Shown piece after piece: positions 16,037 to 24,601 of a DNA stretch of 64,000 nucleotides (the stretch's first letter is position 1; every line of letters starts with the position of its first letter). The DNA is from VFMC01 sp046331225. Lineage in GTDB: Bacteria; Actinomycetota; Acidimicrobiia; Acidimicrobiales; Ilumatobacteraceae. Below the pieces are notes generated by a model, which was not told the origin of the DNA, searched no databases, and worked only from the letters and a program-made list of their open reading frames with translations. Both the position numbers and the translations under genes were made by a program. Where the stretch lies: positions 54,893 to 118,892 of the forward strand of contig JAXLRF010000013.1 of NCBI GenBank assembly GCA_046331225.1. Direction: 5' to 3'.

Positions 16037-16881
16037 CTGTAGAAGCCGCGCTTGGTCTTGCGGCCGAGGTGTCCGGCAGCGACCATGCGGCGGATCGTCG
16101 GCACGGCCGCGTAGTTCGGGTCGCGGAACTCGTCGTAGAGCGCGTCGAGGATCGCGAGCGACGTGTCGAGACCGACCAGGTCGAGCAGCGCGAACGGTCC
16201 CATCGGGAAGTTGCAGCCGCCCTTCATCGCCGTGTCGATCGACTCCATCGAGGCCGTGCCCGTCTCCCACATGCGCACCGCGTTGTTGAGGTACGGGAAC
16301 AGCAGCGCGTTGACGATGAAGCCCGCGCGGTCCTTCACCTCGACCGCGTCCTTGCCGCACGCCGTGGCGAACGCGAGCGCAGTGGCGATGGTGTCGTCGC
16401 TCGCGGTGATCGGCCGGATCACCTCGACCAGCTTCATCGCCGGTGCCGGATTGAAGAAGTGGATGCCGCACACCTGCTCGGGGCGCTTGGTGACCATCGC
16501 CAGCTCGACCACCGGCAGGGTGGACGTGTTGGTGGCGAGGATGCCCTCGGGCTTCACGATCTCCTCGAGCTCGGCGAACAGCGCCTTCTTGACGGCGAGG
16601 TCCTCGACGACCGACTCGATGACGAGGTCGCAGTCGGCGAGACGGCCGAGGTGATCGGTCGCGGTGATCCGACCGAGGATCGCCGCCTTCTCGTCCTCGG
16701 TGGCCTTGCCGCGCTCGACGGCCTTGGTGAGGCCCTTGTCGATCGTCGCCACCATCGCATCGGCCGACGCCTGCGAACGCGACCGCACGACGACGTCGTA
16801 GCCGGCTCGCGCCATCACCTCTGCCAGACCCGAGCCCATGATCCCGGACCCGAGCACCCCCACCCGCGTGATCTCAGTCAT
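16030..16881 (-). CDS. 3-hydroxyacyl-CoA (3-hydroxybutyryl-CoA) dehydrogenase
   Basis: A 283-residue NAD(P)-dependent dehydrogenase. The Rossmann motif GVLGSGIMGSGLAEVMARAG is followed by the 3HCDH active-site region ILATNTSTLPV and the catalytic-pair segment CGIHFFNPAPAMKLVEV, then the C-terminal domain DRAGFIVNALLFPYLNNAV. It is close to short-chain (PaaH2/Hbd) enzymes that interconvert acetoacetyl-CoA and 3-hydroxybutyryl-CoA. With the Ecm-like mutase nearby it could serve the ethylmalonyl-CoA route, but the genes are not contiguous. ATG 16881 is chosen since TACTGT (complement of 16888-16893) lies 6 nt before it. Confidence 0.9.
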   Translation of the reverse strand: MTEITRVGVLGSGIMGSGLAEVMARAGYDVVVRSRSQASADAMVATIDKGLTKAVERGKATEDEKAAILGRITATDHLGRLADCDLVIESVVEDLAVKKALFAELEEIVKPEGILATNTSTLPVVELAMVTKRPEQVCGIHFFNPAPAMKLVEVIRPITASDDTIATALAFATACGKDAVEVKDRAGFIVNALLFPYLNNAVRMWETGTASMESIDTAMKGGCNFPMGPFALLDLVGLDTSLAILDALYDEFRDPNYAAVPTIRRMVAAGHLGRKTKRGFYSY

Positions 16882-16940
16882 GGGCCGACAGTAGCTACTC
16901 ATCGGTAACTTCGTTCAAAGCGGATGACACACTGGCCCGT

Positions 16941-17561
16941 ATGACCCATCCCGACGAGCGCCCCGACCCGCACCCGGATACCCCGCTCGACGACGTGCAG
17001 CGCACGCTCGCGTTCTTCATGGAGATCGACCGGCTGAAAGGCGTCGAGCGACGCAACTGGCTCGCCGACGGCTCGCGCCGCGAGAACACCGCCGAGCACT
17101 CGTGGCACCTCGGCATGGCCGCCCTCGTGTTCGCCGGATGCGCCACCGAACCCGTCGACGTCGGGCGTGCGGTCGCGATGGCGCTCGCCCACGACATCGT
17201 CGAGATCGACGCCGGCGACACCTTCGCCTACGACCAGGGCGAGCTGCTCGCATCGAAAGAAGCTCGCGAGCAAGCGGCCGCCGACCGGATCTTCGGGCTG
17301 TTGCCGGAGGCCGTCGGCACCTACCTGCGATCGCTGTGGGACGAGTACGAGCGTGGCGACACGCCGGAGGCGCGCTACGTGATGGCCGTCGACCGGATGG
17401 CACCGATGCTGCTCAACCTCGCCGAGGGTGGCAGCACGTGGCGCGAGCACGGCATCACCCGCGAGCGCGTGATCGCCCGAAACGGCCCGCACGTCGAGCC
17501 CGTGCTGCCCGGCGTGTGGGCCCACGCGATGGCGCAACTCGACCAGTACGACGAGGGCTGA
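16941..17561 (+). CDS. HD-domain phosphohydrolase, YfbR-like
   Basis: A 206-residue HD-superfamily protein. The metal-binding histidines and aspartates appear as RRENTAEHSWHLGMAAL, ALAHDIVEIDAGDTF (HD) and a later DRMAPMLLNL aspartate, the layout of the HD_3/YfbR group that includes 5'-deoxynucleotidases. Likely a soluble phosphohydrolase acting on nucleotides; the precise substrate is inferred from the family. It is convergent-free, divergent from the dehydrogenase gene, and the following gene has a separate promoter region with direct repeats. Confidence 0.82.
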   Translation: MTHPDERPDPHPDTPLDDVQRTLAFFMEIDRLKGVERRNWLADGSRRENTAEHSWHLGMAALVFAGCATEPVDVGRAVAMALAHDIVEIDAGDTFAYDQGELLASKEAREQAAADRIFGLLPEAVGTYLRSLWDEYERGDTPEARYVMAVDRMAPMLLNLAEGGSTWREHGITRERVIARNGPHVEPVLPGVWAHAMAQLDQYDEG

Positions 17562-17574
17562 CCTGCACCGGGGC

Positions 17575-17611
17575 GTGAAATGGTTCACGGGCCGGTTCAC
17601 GGCCCGTTCAC
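17575..17611 (+). promoter_or_regulatory. Phased GTTCAC direct repeats before the phosphatase gene
   Basis: TTCAC is found at 17584, 17596 and 17607, about one helical turn apart, inside the longer repeats GGTTCACGG (17582 and 17594). GTGAA at 17575 also makes a palindrome with the first copy. The series lies upstream of the -10-like TACGGT (17644-17649) and could be a regulator site; part of it can also fold (ACGGGCC/GGCCCGT) as a hairpin after the HD gene. Confidence 0.35.
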
Positions 17612-17656
17612 CTCGCCCTGGTCGCAACGTCATCCGAGATCGGTACGGTCCACGTC

Positions 17657-18433
17657 ATGGAATCCGGCCTCGTCGACCCGATCGTCGATCCCCGACGCAT
17701 CGTCCGCCTCGATGCCGTCCACAACTTCCGCGACCTCGGCGGCTACCCGGCCCGTGACGGCCTGCTCACCCGCTGGCGCACGATCTACCGCGCCGACGGG
17801 CTGTACCGCCTGAGCGACGCCGACGTCGAGGTGATCCGCGGTCTCGGGTTGCGCACCGTCGTCGATCTGCGCACCCAGCGCGAGCTCGACGAGCGCGGCA
17901 CGTTCCCGCACCAGCTCATCGAGGTGCACTTCACGCACCACCCCGTGATCGACACCACCTGGGCCGTCGAGGACCAGGTCGACCGCGAGGCGCACGAGTT
18001 CCTGGTGTGGGCGTACACCGACATGCTCGGCCAGGGTGCCGCTCGTTTCGCCGGCGCGATCACCCAGCTCGCCCAGCCCGGTGCGCTGCCGGCCGTGTTC
18101 CACTGCGCCGCCGGCAAGGACCGCACGGGCATGCTCGCCGCCATGCTGCTCGGCGCGCTGGGCGTGCCGCGCTCGATCGTCCTCGCCGACTACGGCCTCA
18201 CCGCGGGCGCGATGGAGCGCATGCGCGCCTGGGCCACCCGCGAGTACCCCGAGCTGGCCGAGCGCATGGCCGAGACGCCGAGTGCGTTCCTGGCGGCACT
18301 GCCCGATGCCCTCGGCGACGTGCTCGCCTCGATCGAGGCCGAGCACGGCAGCATCGGTGACTACGTCGGCACGATCGGGGTCACACCCGAGGTGCTCGAC
18401 GCCCTCGCCGCCTCGTTCCTCACGGCGCCCTGA
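17657..18433 (+). CDS. PTP-family tyrosine/serine protein phosphatase
   Basis: A 258-residue protein of the tyrosine phosphatase superfamily (Tyr_phosphatase_2, PtpB/SiwA-like). The N-terminal LDAVHNFRDLGGYP motif and the active site HCAAGKDRTGMLAAM (CX5R) are both intact. The group includes phosphotyrosine/phosphoserine and phosphoinositide phosphatases; the target here is unknown. ATG 17657 lies 7 nt after TACGGT (17644-17649), a leaderless-type promoter, and the region upstream contains phased direct repeats. It is followed by the S51-like gene after 23 bp. Confidence 0.9.
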   Translation: MESGLVDPIVDPRRIVRLDAVHNFRDLGGYPARDGLLTRWRTIYRADGLYRLSDADVEVIRGLGLRTVVDLRTQRELDERGTFPHQLIEVHFTHHPVIDTTWAVEDQVDREAHEFLVWAYTDMLGQGAARFAGAITQLAQPGALPAVFHCAAGKDRTGMLAAMLLGALGVPRSIVLADYGLTAGAMERMRAWATREYPELAERMAETPSAFLAALPDALGDVLASIEAEHGSIGDYVGTIGVTPEVLDALAASFLTAP

Positions 18434-18456
18434 CCGACGCGCGTACGCTCGGTCCG

Positions 18457-19089
18457 ATGACCGGCGTGATCGCACTGCAGGGCGGCGGCCCCTTCACCGC
18501 CAACGACGACCTCGACGCACGGCTGCTGGCCGAGGTGGCGGGTATCGGCGACGGCCGCACGGTGGTGCTGCCCACCGCCGATGCGTTCGAACACCCCGAG
18601 CGGCTCGTGACCGCGGCCCTCGGGTGGGCCGAGCGCCTCGAGGTCGAGGTCGAGGCGTTGATGGTGCTGCGCCGCGCCGAGGCGCTCGACGAGGGCGCCG
18701 CCGGTGTGGTGCGCGGCGCCCGGGCGGTGTACCTGGTCGGCGATCAGCCGCTGCACCTGCGCTCGGTGCTGAAGGACACGCCGGTGTGGCACGCGATCGG
18801 CGAGGTGTTCGCCGCAGGTGGCCTGGTGGTCGGGGTGGGCGCGTGCGCGTCGGCGCTGTGCGACCCGATGGTCGATCCCCGCGGTGGTGCCTTCACGCTC
18901 GGCCTCGGACTCGTGCCCGGTCTGGCCGTGGTGCACTCGGTCGAGCAGTGGTCGGCCGAACGGCTGCAGCGCACCTTGCGGATGGCCGACACCACGGTGG
19001 CCTCGCTGCCCACCGGTGCCGCGCTCGTGCGGCGTGGCGCGGCATGGGAGTCGGTGGGCGAGGTGGCCCTGCACGGCGAGCTGCCCTGA
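18457..19089 (+). CDS. Peptidase S51/cyanophycinase-like protein
   Basis: A 210-residue class I glutamine amidotransferase-fold protein similar to the S51 (dipeptidase E/cyanophycinase) clan. It starts VIALQGGGPFTAND and has LVVGVGACASALCDPM at the nucleophile elbow, where the family normally has GxSAG; here the residues are GACASA, so the nucleophile is uncertain (Cys or Ser). A role in cleaving small peptides or cyanophycin-like polymers is inferred only from fold. TACGCT (18444-18449) ends 7 nt before the ATG. Confidence 0.75.
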   Translation: MTGVIALQGGGPFTANDDLDARLLAEVAGIGDGRTVVLPTADAFEHPERLVTAALGWAERLEVEVEALMVLRRAEALDEGAAGVVRGARAVYLVGDQPLHLRSVLKDTPVWHAIGEVFAAGGLVVGVGACASALCDPMVDPRGGAFTLGLGLVPGLAVVHSVEQWSAERLQRTLRMADTTVASLPTGAALVRRGAAWESVGEVALHGELP

Positions 19090-19101
19090 GACAGCCCGAG
19101 A

Positions 19102-20031
19102 TCAGCTCTCGGTGATCGTCACCGACTCGATGACCACCTTCGCCAGCGTCGGCACGCCGTTCGAGGCGGTCGGGTCGGCGAGGTTCTCGAGCGCCTGCAC
19201 CGTGCTGTTGAGACCCTTCGTGACGGTGCCGAGGATCGTGTAGTTCGGGTCGAGCGATGCGCCCTGGTCACCCGTGATGATGAACCACTGGCCACCGCCG
19301 GTGTCGGGCGAGCCGGTGTTGGCCATCGCCACGACACCCTCGGCGTACTCGCCGGCGGCGGGCAGCTCGTCGCCGACGGTGTAGCCCGGTGCCTTCTCGG
19401 CGGCCTCGGTGTCGTCGAGGTCGGGACGACCGCACTGCACCACGAAGTCCTTCATGATGCGGTGGCAGACCGAGCCGTCGTAGTAGCCGTAGCGGGCGAG
19501 CACCACGAAGTTGTTGACGTTGCCCGGGGCACCCTCGGTGTTGAGCTCCATCGTGAACGAGCCCTTGTTGGTGACGACCTCGGCCGTGTACGTCTTCGAC
19601 GGGTCGATGCACAGCTTCGGCGCACCCTCGAAGGTGTCGGGCAGCGCGGTCGAGCCGTCGTCGGCCGGGCAGGGGGCGTCGCCGTAGGCGAACGCGACCG
19701 TCGTGGTGGTGGCCTCGGTGGTGGACGCGGCCTCGGTGGTCTCGGTGGCCGCGGTGGTGGCAGTGCCGAGGTCGGAGGTGTCGGTGGGGGCCGTGCTGGT
19801 CTCGCTCGCGATCGTGGTCGCCGTGCTGGGCAGCGTGGTGTCCGTGGAGCTGTCGTCGTCGCCACCGCCGGCCAGGCGGGCCAGGACGAACAGCACGACG
19901 ACGGCGCCGATCACGGCACCGCCGATCGTGAAGGTCCGCTTGCGCGTCTTCTGTTGGCGGGCCTCCTTGGCCAGCTGCTCGAGCCGAGCCTGACGGTTGG
20001 CCTTCTGTCGTTCGCGCTTCGCGGTACCCAC
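19102..20031 (-). CDS. Membrane-anchored cyclophilin-type peptidyl-prolyl isomerase
   Basis: A 309-residue protein. A charged Lys/Arg/Gln-rich N-terminus (about residues 1-35) is followed by one transmembrane helix (FTIGGAVIGAVVVLFVLARLAG) and a long Ser/Thr-rich extracellular linker, then a cyclophilin domain from about residue 145 to the end with YDGSVCHRIMKDFVVQCGRP, EGVVAMANTGSPDTGGGQWFIITG and the family C-terminus. It probably catalyses proline isomerisation of exported proteins. GTG 20031 is used because TATCCT (complement of 20041-20046) lies 9 nt upstream. It is divergent from the PilZ surface-protein gene. Confidence 0.88.
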   Translation of the reverse strand: MGTAKRERQKANRQARLEQLAKEARQQKTRKRTFTIGGAVIGAVVVLFVLARLAGGGDDDSSTDTTLPSTATTIASETSTAPTDTSDLGTATTAATETTEAASTTEATTTTVAFAYGDAPCPADDGSTALPDTFEGAPKLCIDPSKTYTAEVVTNKGSFTMELNTEGAPGNVNNFVVLARYGYYDGSVCHRIMKDFVVQCGRPDLDDTEAAEKAPGYTVGDELPAAGEYAEGVVAMANTGSPDTGGGQWFIITGDQGASLDPNYTILGTVTKGLNSTVQALENLADPTASNGVPTLAKVVIESVTITES

Positions 20032-20120
20032 GAGGTCGGCAGGATAGCGGCGGCAGCGCCCCCGGCCCCCGTCGCCCCCGGCCGCCACCCCCCGGACCTG
20101 CTGGTCTTCGGCCGAGTTTC

Positions 20121-20147
20121 CTCAAGTCGCGCGCCAACGGTGCCGAA
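20121..20147 (+). promoter_or_regulatory. Candidate FliA/WhiG-type sigma promoter before the PilZ surface protein
   Basis: CTCAA (20121-20125), 16 nt, GCCGAA (20142-20147): an exact fit to CTCA(A/C)-N15-17-GCCGAA. A start near 20155 would leave a 95-nt leader before ATG 20251. No TANNNT element sits near this ATG, unlike most genes here. The leader can form a hairpin (GCACCCG/CGGGTGC at about 20158-20176). Confidence 0.6.
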
Positions 20148-20250
20148 GCCATGAGGCACCCGCACCACGGGTGCGTCCGCACGTCAGGCGAGCGCGCGGG
20201 CCCCCTCGGGGTAGGTCACGGACGGCGGAACAGGCGGCAGGCAGGCACGG

Positions 20251-23200
20251 ATGGGCAAGGCGCACACGATCATCGGCAGGGTCACCGCCGTGCTGGCGGT
20301 CGCCGTCGGCCTGGCGTGGCTCGGCTGGCGCACCGGCACCATCGGTGACGCACCGTGGTGGCTCGGCGTGCCGTCGTTCGTGGTCGAGCTCGGCGGGCTG
20401 CTCGCCGTGGCCGTGCTGGCCTGGGCGTTGTGGCGCCGGCCCGAGTCGGCCCGGCCGCTCGCACACCCCGCCGGACCTCCCGTCGACGCCGAGATCGTGG
20501 TGCGCTGCACGCGCACCGACCCGGTCGCACTGCGCGCCACGCTGGTGGCCGCGCGCTCGATCGCTCCCGTGCTGGTCGTCGACCCGCACGCCAGCCCCGA
20601 CCTCGCGGCGATGGCCGTCGAGCACGGGGTGCGCTACGTCGCCACCGACCCCGACGAGCGCGACGGCCTGCACACCGCGGCCGACGTGGTGCAGGCCGCC
20701 TCGTTCCTGCTGCTCGAGTCGGGCGACGTGCCGCATCCGGCCGTGCTGCGCACCCTGCTGCCCTGGTTCGACGAGCCGAGCGTGGCCGTGGTGCAGGGCC
20801 CCGTGATGGCGAGCGCGGGCGAGTCGGCCGAACACGGCAGCGGCGGACGCCACGACCTGCAGTTCGAGCGTCGTGCGCTGGTGCCCGCGCTGGGCGCCCG
20901 GGGCCTCGCGCCCTTCGTCGGCAGCGGTGCGCTGCTGCGCACCGAGGCCGTCCGGCGTGTGGCGCTCGTGCGCTCGTCGTCGCAGATGGTGGCCGCTGAT
21001 CTCACGAGTGCGTTGTTCCACGCGGGATGGCAGATCGCCGCGCCGGGCGGTTCGCCGGTGGTGGCCGTCGCGCCGATCACCTCGCCCGCCGAGCTCGAGG
21101 ACGTGCGCGCCTGCGAGGCCAGCGCCGCGCGGCACCTGCTGCTCGGCGACCACGGCGCGCTGCGTCCGAACCGGCTCTCGCTCGCCCAGCGCCTGTCGCT
21201 CGTCGCCCAAGCCGTCCGCCCGCTCGCCGGAGTGCGGCGCGGCGCGACGATCGTGCTGCTGATCGGCGTGCTCCTCGCCGGCCGGCTCCCGTTCGAGCCC
21301 GATCCCGTCACCCTCGGCGCGCTCTGGGCCCCCTGGTTCGCACTGTCGGCGCTGGCGCTCCACCTGCTGTCGCACGGCGAGATGCGACCCGGCGACCGGG
21401 TGCGCTGGTCGATGCGCATGCTCGGCGCCTCGTGGCGCGGTGTGATGGCGCCCGACGGCCGGCCCGATCCGGCCGAGCACGTGCTCGGCAGCGCCTTCGG
21501 GCTGCACCACGGTGTGGCACCCGCGGCGGCGATCGGCGCGATCAGCGTCGTGATCGGCATGCGTGCCGTGAGCGACCGGCTCACCCACACGCTGGCCGCG
21601 ATGCCCGTCGATCGGACCGCCGGGCTGCTGATCGTCGCGCTCTGGTCGTTGGCCGGCGGCCTCGACGCCCTGCGCATCCTCGCCCGTCGTGCGCAGACCC
21701 GGCGCGCCACCCGCATCGCCTCGTCGCTCCCCAGCACCTTCGGTGACCGCTCGGCGCTCGTGGTCGACCTCACGCCGCTCGGCGCGGGCGTGCTCGGCGA
21801 CGCCGACCTGCCGGTGGGCAGCCATCAGCGACTCGAGGTCGTGCTGCCGACGGCGAGCGGGGTCGTGTCCGCCTCCGTGCCCGCCGTGGTGCGCAACGTG
21901 CGCCTCGACTTCAGCGGCGAGCGTCGCTACGGCGTCGAGTTCGGCGCGCTCGAGCCCTACGTGGCCGACGCGTTCACCGAGTACTGCGTGGTGCAGCCGG
22001 CGATCGAACTGCTCGGCGGCACCCATCTCGACCCGGCGCTCGCCGGGGTGCGCCCGGTGGTGGTGCTCGACGACCAGCCGGTGCTGCCGCGCCGCATGGG
22101 CCTGCGGGCCGCGGCACTGGTGGCCGTCGCAGGTGCGATGGCGGCCGCGGTGCCCACGGCCGAGGCGGCCGACCCCGGCGGTCGCCTGCAGGGCGTGATC
22201 GAGGTGTCGTCCGACGTGGCCACCGACGAGCCGGTGATGCCCGGCGCCGGCACCGGGACGACCGCCGTCACCGTGGCGAGCACCATCGCCGCGCCGGTCG
22301 ACACCGCCGACCTCCCCGCCACCGAGGACACCGCACCCACGCCCGACGCGGCCGCGAGCACGACCGAGCCCGCATCCGCCGATGACGGCGCGCCGGTCGC
22401 TGCGGGAACCGGTGCCGCCGGCGCGACCGTCGTGGTCGTGTGCGCCGAGTCGCCCGGTGCCGACGGGCTCTGGGGCACGTCGGACGACGTCTACCTCGCG
22501 CCCGTGTCGACCGAGGTCGGTGCCGACGGCACCTGGTCGCTCGACCTGTCGGGCCGTGCGTGCTGGGCCGCCGTCGCCCCGCCGCCCGGGCTGATGGTGC
22601 GAGGCGAGACCGGCTCGCTCGAGTCGCCGGCGTCGCCGCAGCCGCTCGACCTGGCCGGCCGTTCGGCGCCGCGGGTGGAGCTCGTCGCCTCGACCTCGTC
22701 GCCCGTCGCCGGCACGACCGGCACGACCGGCACGACCGAGTCGCTCGACGTCGACGACGTCGTGTGGTCCGACGCCGACGCCGACGGCGTGCTCGACGCA
22801 GACGAGCAGCCGGTCGCCGGCGTGACGATCACGCTGCTCGACGACGCGACCGGCGTGGTGCGCGGCACCGACGTCACCGACGACGCCGGCCGCTTCACCA
22901 TCGCGGCCGAAGCCGGTCGTACCTACCGGCTCGCGGTGACGAACCTGCCGGCCGGTCTGGCGACGCCGTCGCTGCTCGACGTGCTCGGCCGCTCGCGGTC
23001 GTTCGTGCTCGAACCCGGCACCGACGTCGACCTGGCGATCGGCCTGCCGCCGATCGACGCCGCCGGTGCGAGCGAGGCGACCGATCCGGCGGGGTCCACC
23101 GGCCAGCTGGTGTCGTCCGACGGTGACGCCGTCGCCGGCACCCGCCTGCTCGCGGCGCCGAGCGACGACGCGGTGGTCGCCACGGGCTCGCACCAGGTGC

Positions 23201-23316
23201 CGGTCGGTGCCTGGCTGGTGGTGGTGCTCGCCACGCTGATCGGCGTGTCGGTGCTGGCGGGCTCGCTGCGTCCGCACCGCAGCACCTTCGCCCCGACGGT
23301 GCCCCGCGCGGGCTGA
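20251..23316 (+). CDS. Membrane protein: degenerate GT2 + PilZ + SdrD-type surface domains
   Basis: A 1,021-residue protein of unusual architecture. Residues 1-60: two transmembrane helices. Residues 80-300: a domain with the shape of BcsA-type family-2 glycosyltransferases, but the catalytic residues are degraded: LESGD at 155-159 in place of the DxD, SSSQM at 242-246 where the TED acid is expected, and no QxxRW. Residues 330-475: four further hydrophobic segments. Residues 480-570: a PilZ domain with RRATR (484-488) and DLTPLG (506-511), fitting RxxxR...(D/N)xSxxG with Thr for Ser, so c-di-GMP binding is likely. Residues 616-640: another hydrophobic segment. Residues 640-980: acidic, Thr-rich, with two SdrD/B-type folds (GADGLWGTSDDVYLA and DVVWSDADADGVLDADEQPVAGV). 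Residues 986-1005: a final transmembrane helix. The role is unknown, but a cytoplasmic c-di-GMP sensor linked to a surface domain is the simplest reading. Confidence 0.88.
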   Translation: MGKAHTIIGRVTAVLAVAVGLAWLGWRTGTIGDAPWWLGVPSFVVELGGLLAVAVLAWALWRRPESARPLAHPAGPPVDAEIVVRCTRTDPVALRATLVAARSIAPVLVVDPHASPDLAAMAVEHGVRYVATDPDERDGLHTAADVVQAASFLLLESGDVPHPAVLRTLLPWFDEPSVAVVQGPVMASAGESAEHGSGGRHDLQFERRALVPALGARGLAPFVGSGALLRTEAVRRVALVRSSSQMVAADLTSALFHAGWQIAAPGGSPVVAVAPITSPAELEDVRACEASAARHLLLGDHGALRPNRLSLAQRLSLVAQAVRPLAGVRRGATIVLLIGVLLAGRLPFEPDPVTLGALWAPWFALSALALHLLSHGEMRPGDRVRWSMRMLGASWRGVMAPDGRPDPAEHVLGSAFGLHHGVAPAAAIGAISVVIGMRAVSDRLTHTLAAMPVDRTAGLLIVALWSLAGGLDALRILARRAQTRRATRIASSLPSTFGDRSALVVDLTPLGAGVLGDADLPVGSHQRLEVVLPTASGVVSASVPAVVRNVRLDFSGERRYGVEFGALEPYVADAFTEYCVVQPAIELLGGTHLDPALAGVRPVVVLDDQPVLPRRMGLRAAALVAVAGAMAAAVPTAEAADPGGRLQGVIEVSSDVATDEPVMPGAGTGTTAVTVASTIAAPVDTADLPATEDTAPTPDAAASTTEPASADDGAPVAAGTGAAGATVVVVCAESPGADGLWGTSDDVYLAPVSTEVGADGTWSLDLSGRACWAAVAPPPGLMVRGETGSLESPASPQPLDLAGRSAPRVELVASTSSPVAGTTGTTGTTESLDVDDVVWSDADADGVLDADEQPVAGVTITLLDDATGVVRGTDVTDDAGRFTIAAEAGRTYRLAVTNLPAGLATPSLLDVLGRSRSFVLEPGTDVDLAIGLPPIDAAGASEATDPAGSTGQLVSSDGDAVAGTRLLAAPSDDAVVATGSHQVPVGAWLVVVLATLIGVSVLAGSLRPHRSTFAPTVPRAG

Positions 23317-23323
23317 ACACGCC

Positions 23324-23887
23324 TCAGTCGAGGTCGTCCTCGCCCGACTTGGCGATGAGGTAGCCGATCGCTCGCTCGGCCCTCGGATAGCGGCGCACCA
23401 GCGCCCAGAAGCGCTCGTCGTGACCCGCCACCCGCAGGTGAGCCAGCTCGTGGACGATCACGTAGTCGACCACCCAGTCCGGGAACGCGGCCAACCGGTC
23501 GCTGAGGCGGATCGTGCCGGTGTCCGGGGTGCACGACCCCCACCGCGTCGTCATGTCGGACGCCCAGCGGATGTCGGTCGGCCGGTCGAGCTGGTGCCGG
23601 CGAGCCAGCTCGGCGGCCCGCTGGGGAAGGTCGAAGCGCTCGGTCGACATCCTGCGACTGAACCGCCGGGTCATCTCGTCCACCCAGTGCTGTTCCTCGG
23701 CGCGGCTCATCCACGACGGGATCGCGAGCCGCAGGGTGCTGCCCACCAGCTGCGCGCCCACCGAGCGCTTGCGGCGCTTCGAACGCGTGACCTCGACGGT
23801 GAACGGCGGCGCCGGCGCGGCGGGGGCGTCGAAGCCCAACGGCAGCTGCTCGCCCCCGGTCACCGCACCCGACACCGCACTGGTCAC
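23324..23887 (-). CDS. YgjP-like metallopeptidase domain protein (DUF45)
   Basis: A 187-residue protein with the YgjP/SprT-like zinc motif VDYVIVHELAHLRVAGHDERFW (HExxH plus a downstream His) and the family WGSCTPDTGTIRL motif, which together identify the M48-like DUF45 group. Length is a little short but complete. The cellular role is unknown. GTG start at 23887 overlaps the stop of the histidine phosphatase gene (GTGA), so the two are co-translated. The PilZ-protein gene converges on its 3' end 7 bp away. Confidence 0.85.
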   Translation of the reverse strand: MTSAVSGAVTGGEQLPLGFDAPAAPAPPFTVEVTRSKRRKRSVGAQLVGSTLRLAIPSWMSRAEEQHWVDEMTRRFSRRMSTERFDLPQRAAELARRHQLDRPTDIRWASDMTTRWGSCTPDTGTIRLSDRLAAFPDWVVDYVIVHELAHLRVAGHDERFWALVRRYPRAERAIGYLIAKSGEDDLD

Positions 23888-24549
23888 AACACCTCGGACC
23901 GATCGGTCTGGTCGAACGGCTCGTCACGGCCGGCCCGCGACGCCTCGAGCTCGCGGTCGAGGGCAGCGGTGTCGACCAGCTGCACCGACTCGCCCGCCCG
24001 CAGGCGCCCGTCGCGCAGCTCGAACCACCCGCCCGACAGGTTGTCGAGGTGCGGGGCGTCGGCACCGAGGGCTCGCCGGGCGGCGCGGATGACGCCGCCG
24101 TGGCTCACCACCAGCACCTCGCCACCGGGGTGCTCGGCCCCGATCTCGTCCAGTGCGGTCAGCACGCGTGCGGCGGCGTGGTCCTCGTCCTCGAAGCCGT
24201 CCGGGCGACGACGCGCCGCCAGGAAACCGGGCCATTCGCGCTCGACCTCGGCGTGGGTGAGGCCCTCCCACGGGCCGACGTCCTTCTCGCGCAAGCGCGG
24301 ATCGGTGCGCACCGGGCCGACGCCGAGCAGCGCCGCCACGATCTGCGCGGTGCGCAGCGCCCGCTGCAGGTCGCTCGCCCAGATCGCGTCGAACTGGCCG
24401 AGCACCTCGGCGGCGGCGACGGCCTGCAGCTCGCCGGTGTGGTCGAGCACGATGTCGGCGTGGCCCTGCCACCGCCCGGCCGTGTTCCACTCGCTGCGAC
24501 CGTGGCGCACCACCAGCAGGCGTGTCGGCGGCACGGCTCGGGATCCCAT
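23884..24549 (-). CDS. Histidine phosphatase (phosphoglycerate mutase-like)
   Basis: A 221-residue protein of the histidine phosphatase superfamily. RLLVVRHGRSEWN gives the catalytic RHG, WASDLQRALRTAQ the second Arg, LREKDVGPWEG the acid region and VLVVSHGGVIRAARRA the second His. It could be a cofactor-dependent phosphoglycerate mutase relative or a broad-specificity phosphatase such as those acting on alpha-ribazole-P or sugar phosphates. The ATG lies 9 nt after TACCGT (complement of 24559-24564). It is divergent from the MoaD-rsiG genes; the 52-bp gap holds two -10-like elements facing away from each other. Confidence 0.88.
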   Translation of the reverse strand: MGSRAVPPTRLLVVRHGRSEWNTAGRWQGHADIVLDHTGELQAVAAAEVLGQFDAIWASDLQRALRTAQIVAALLGVGPVRTDPRLREKDVGPWEGLTHAEVEREWPGFLAARRRPDGFEDEDHAAARVLTALDEIGAEHPGGEVLVVSHGGVIRAARRALGADAPHLDNLSGGWFELRDGRLRAGESVQLVDTAALDRELEASRAGRDEPFDQTDRSEVL

Positions 24550-24601
24550 CGCTCCCGCACGGTACCGGGGCAAGCCGCGAGTCGGGGGGTACGATCCGGG
24601 C

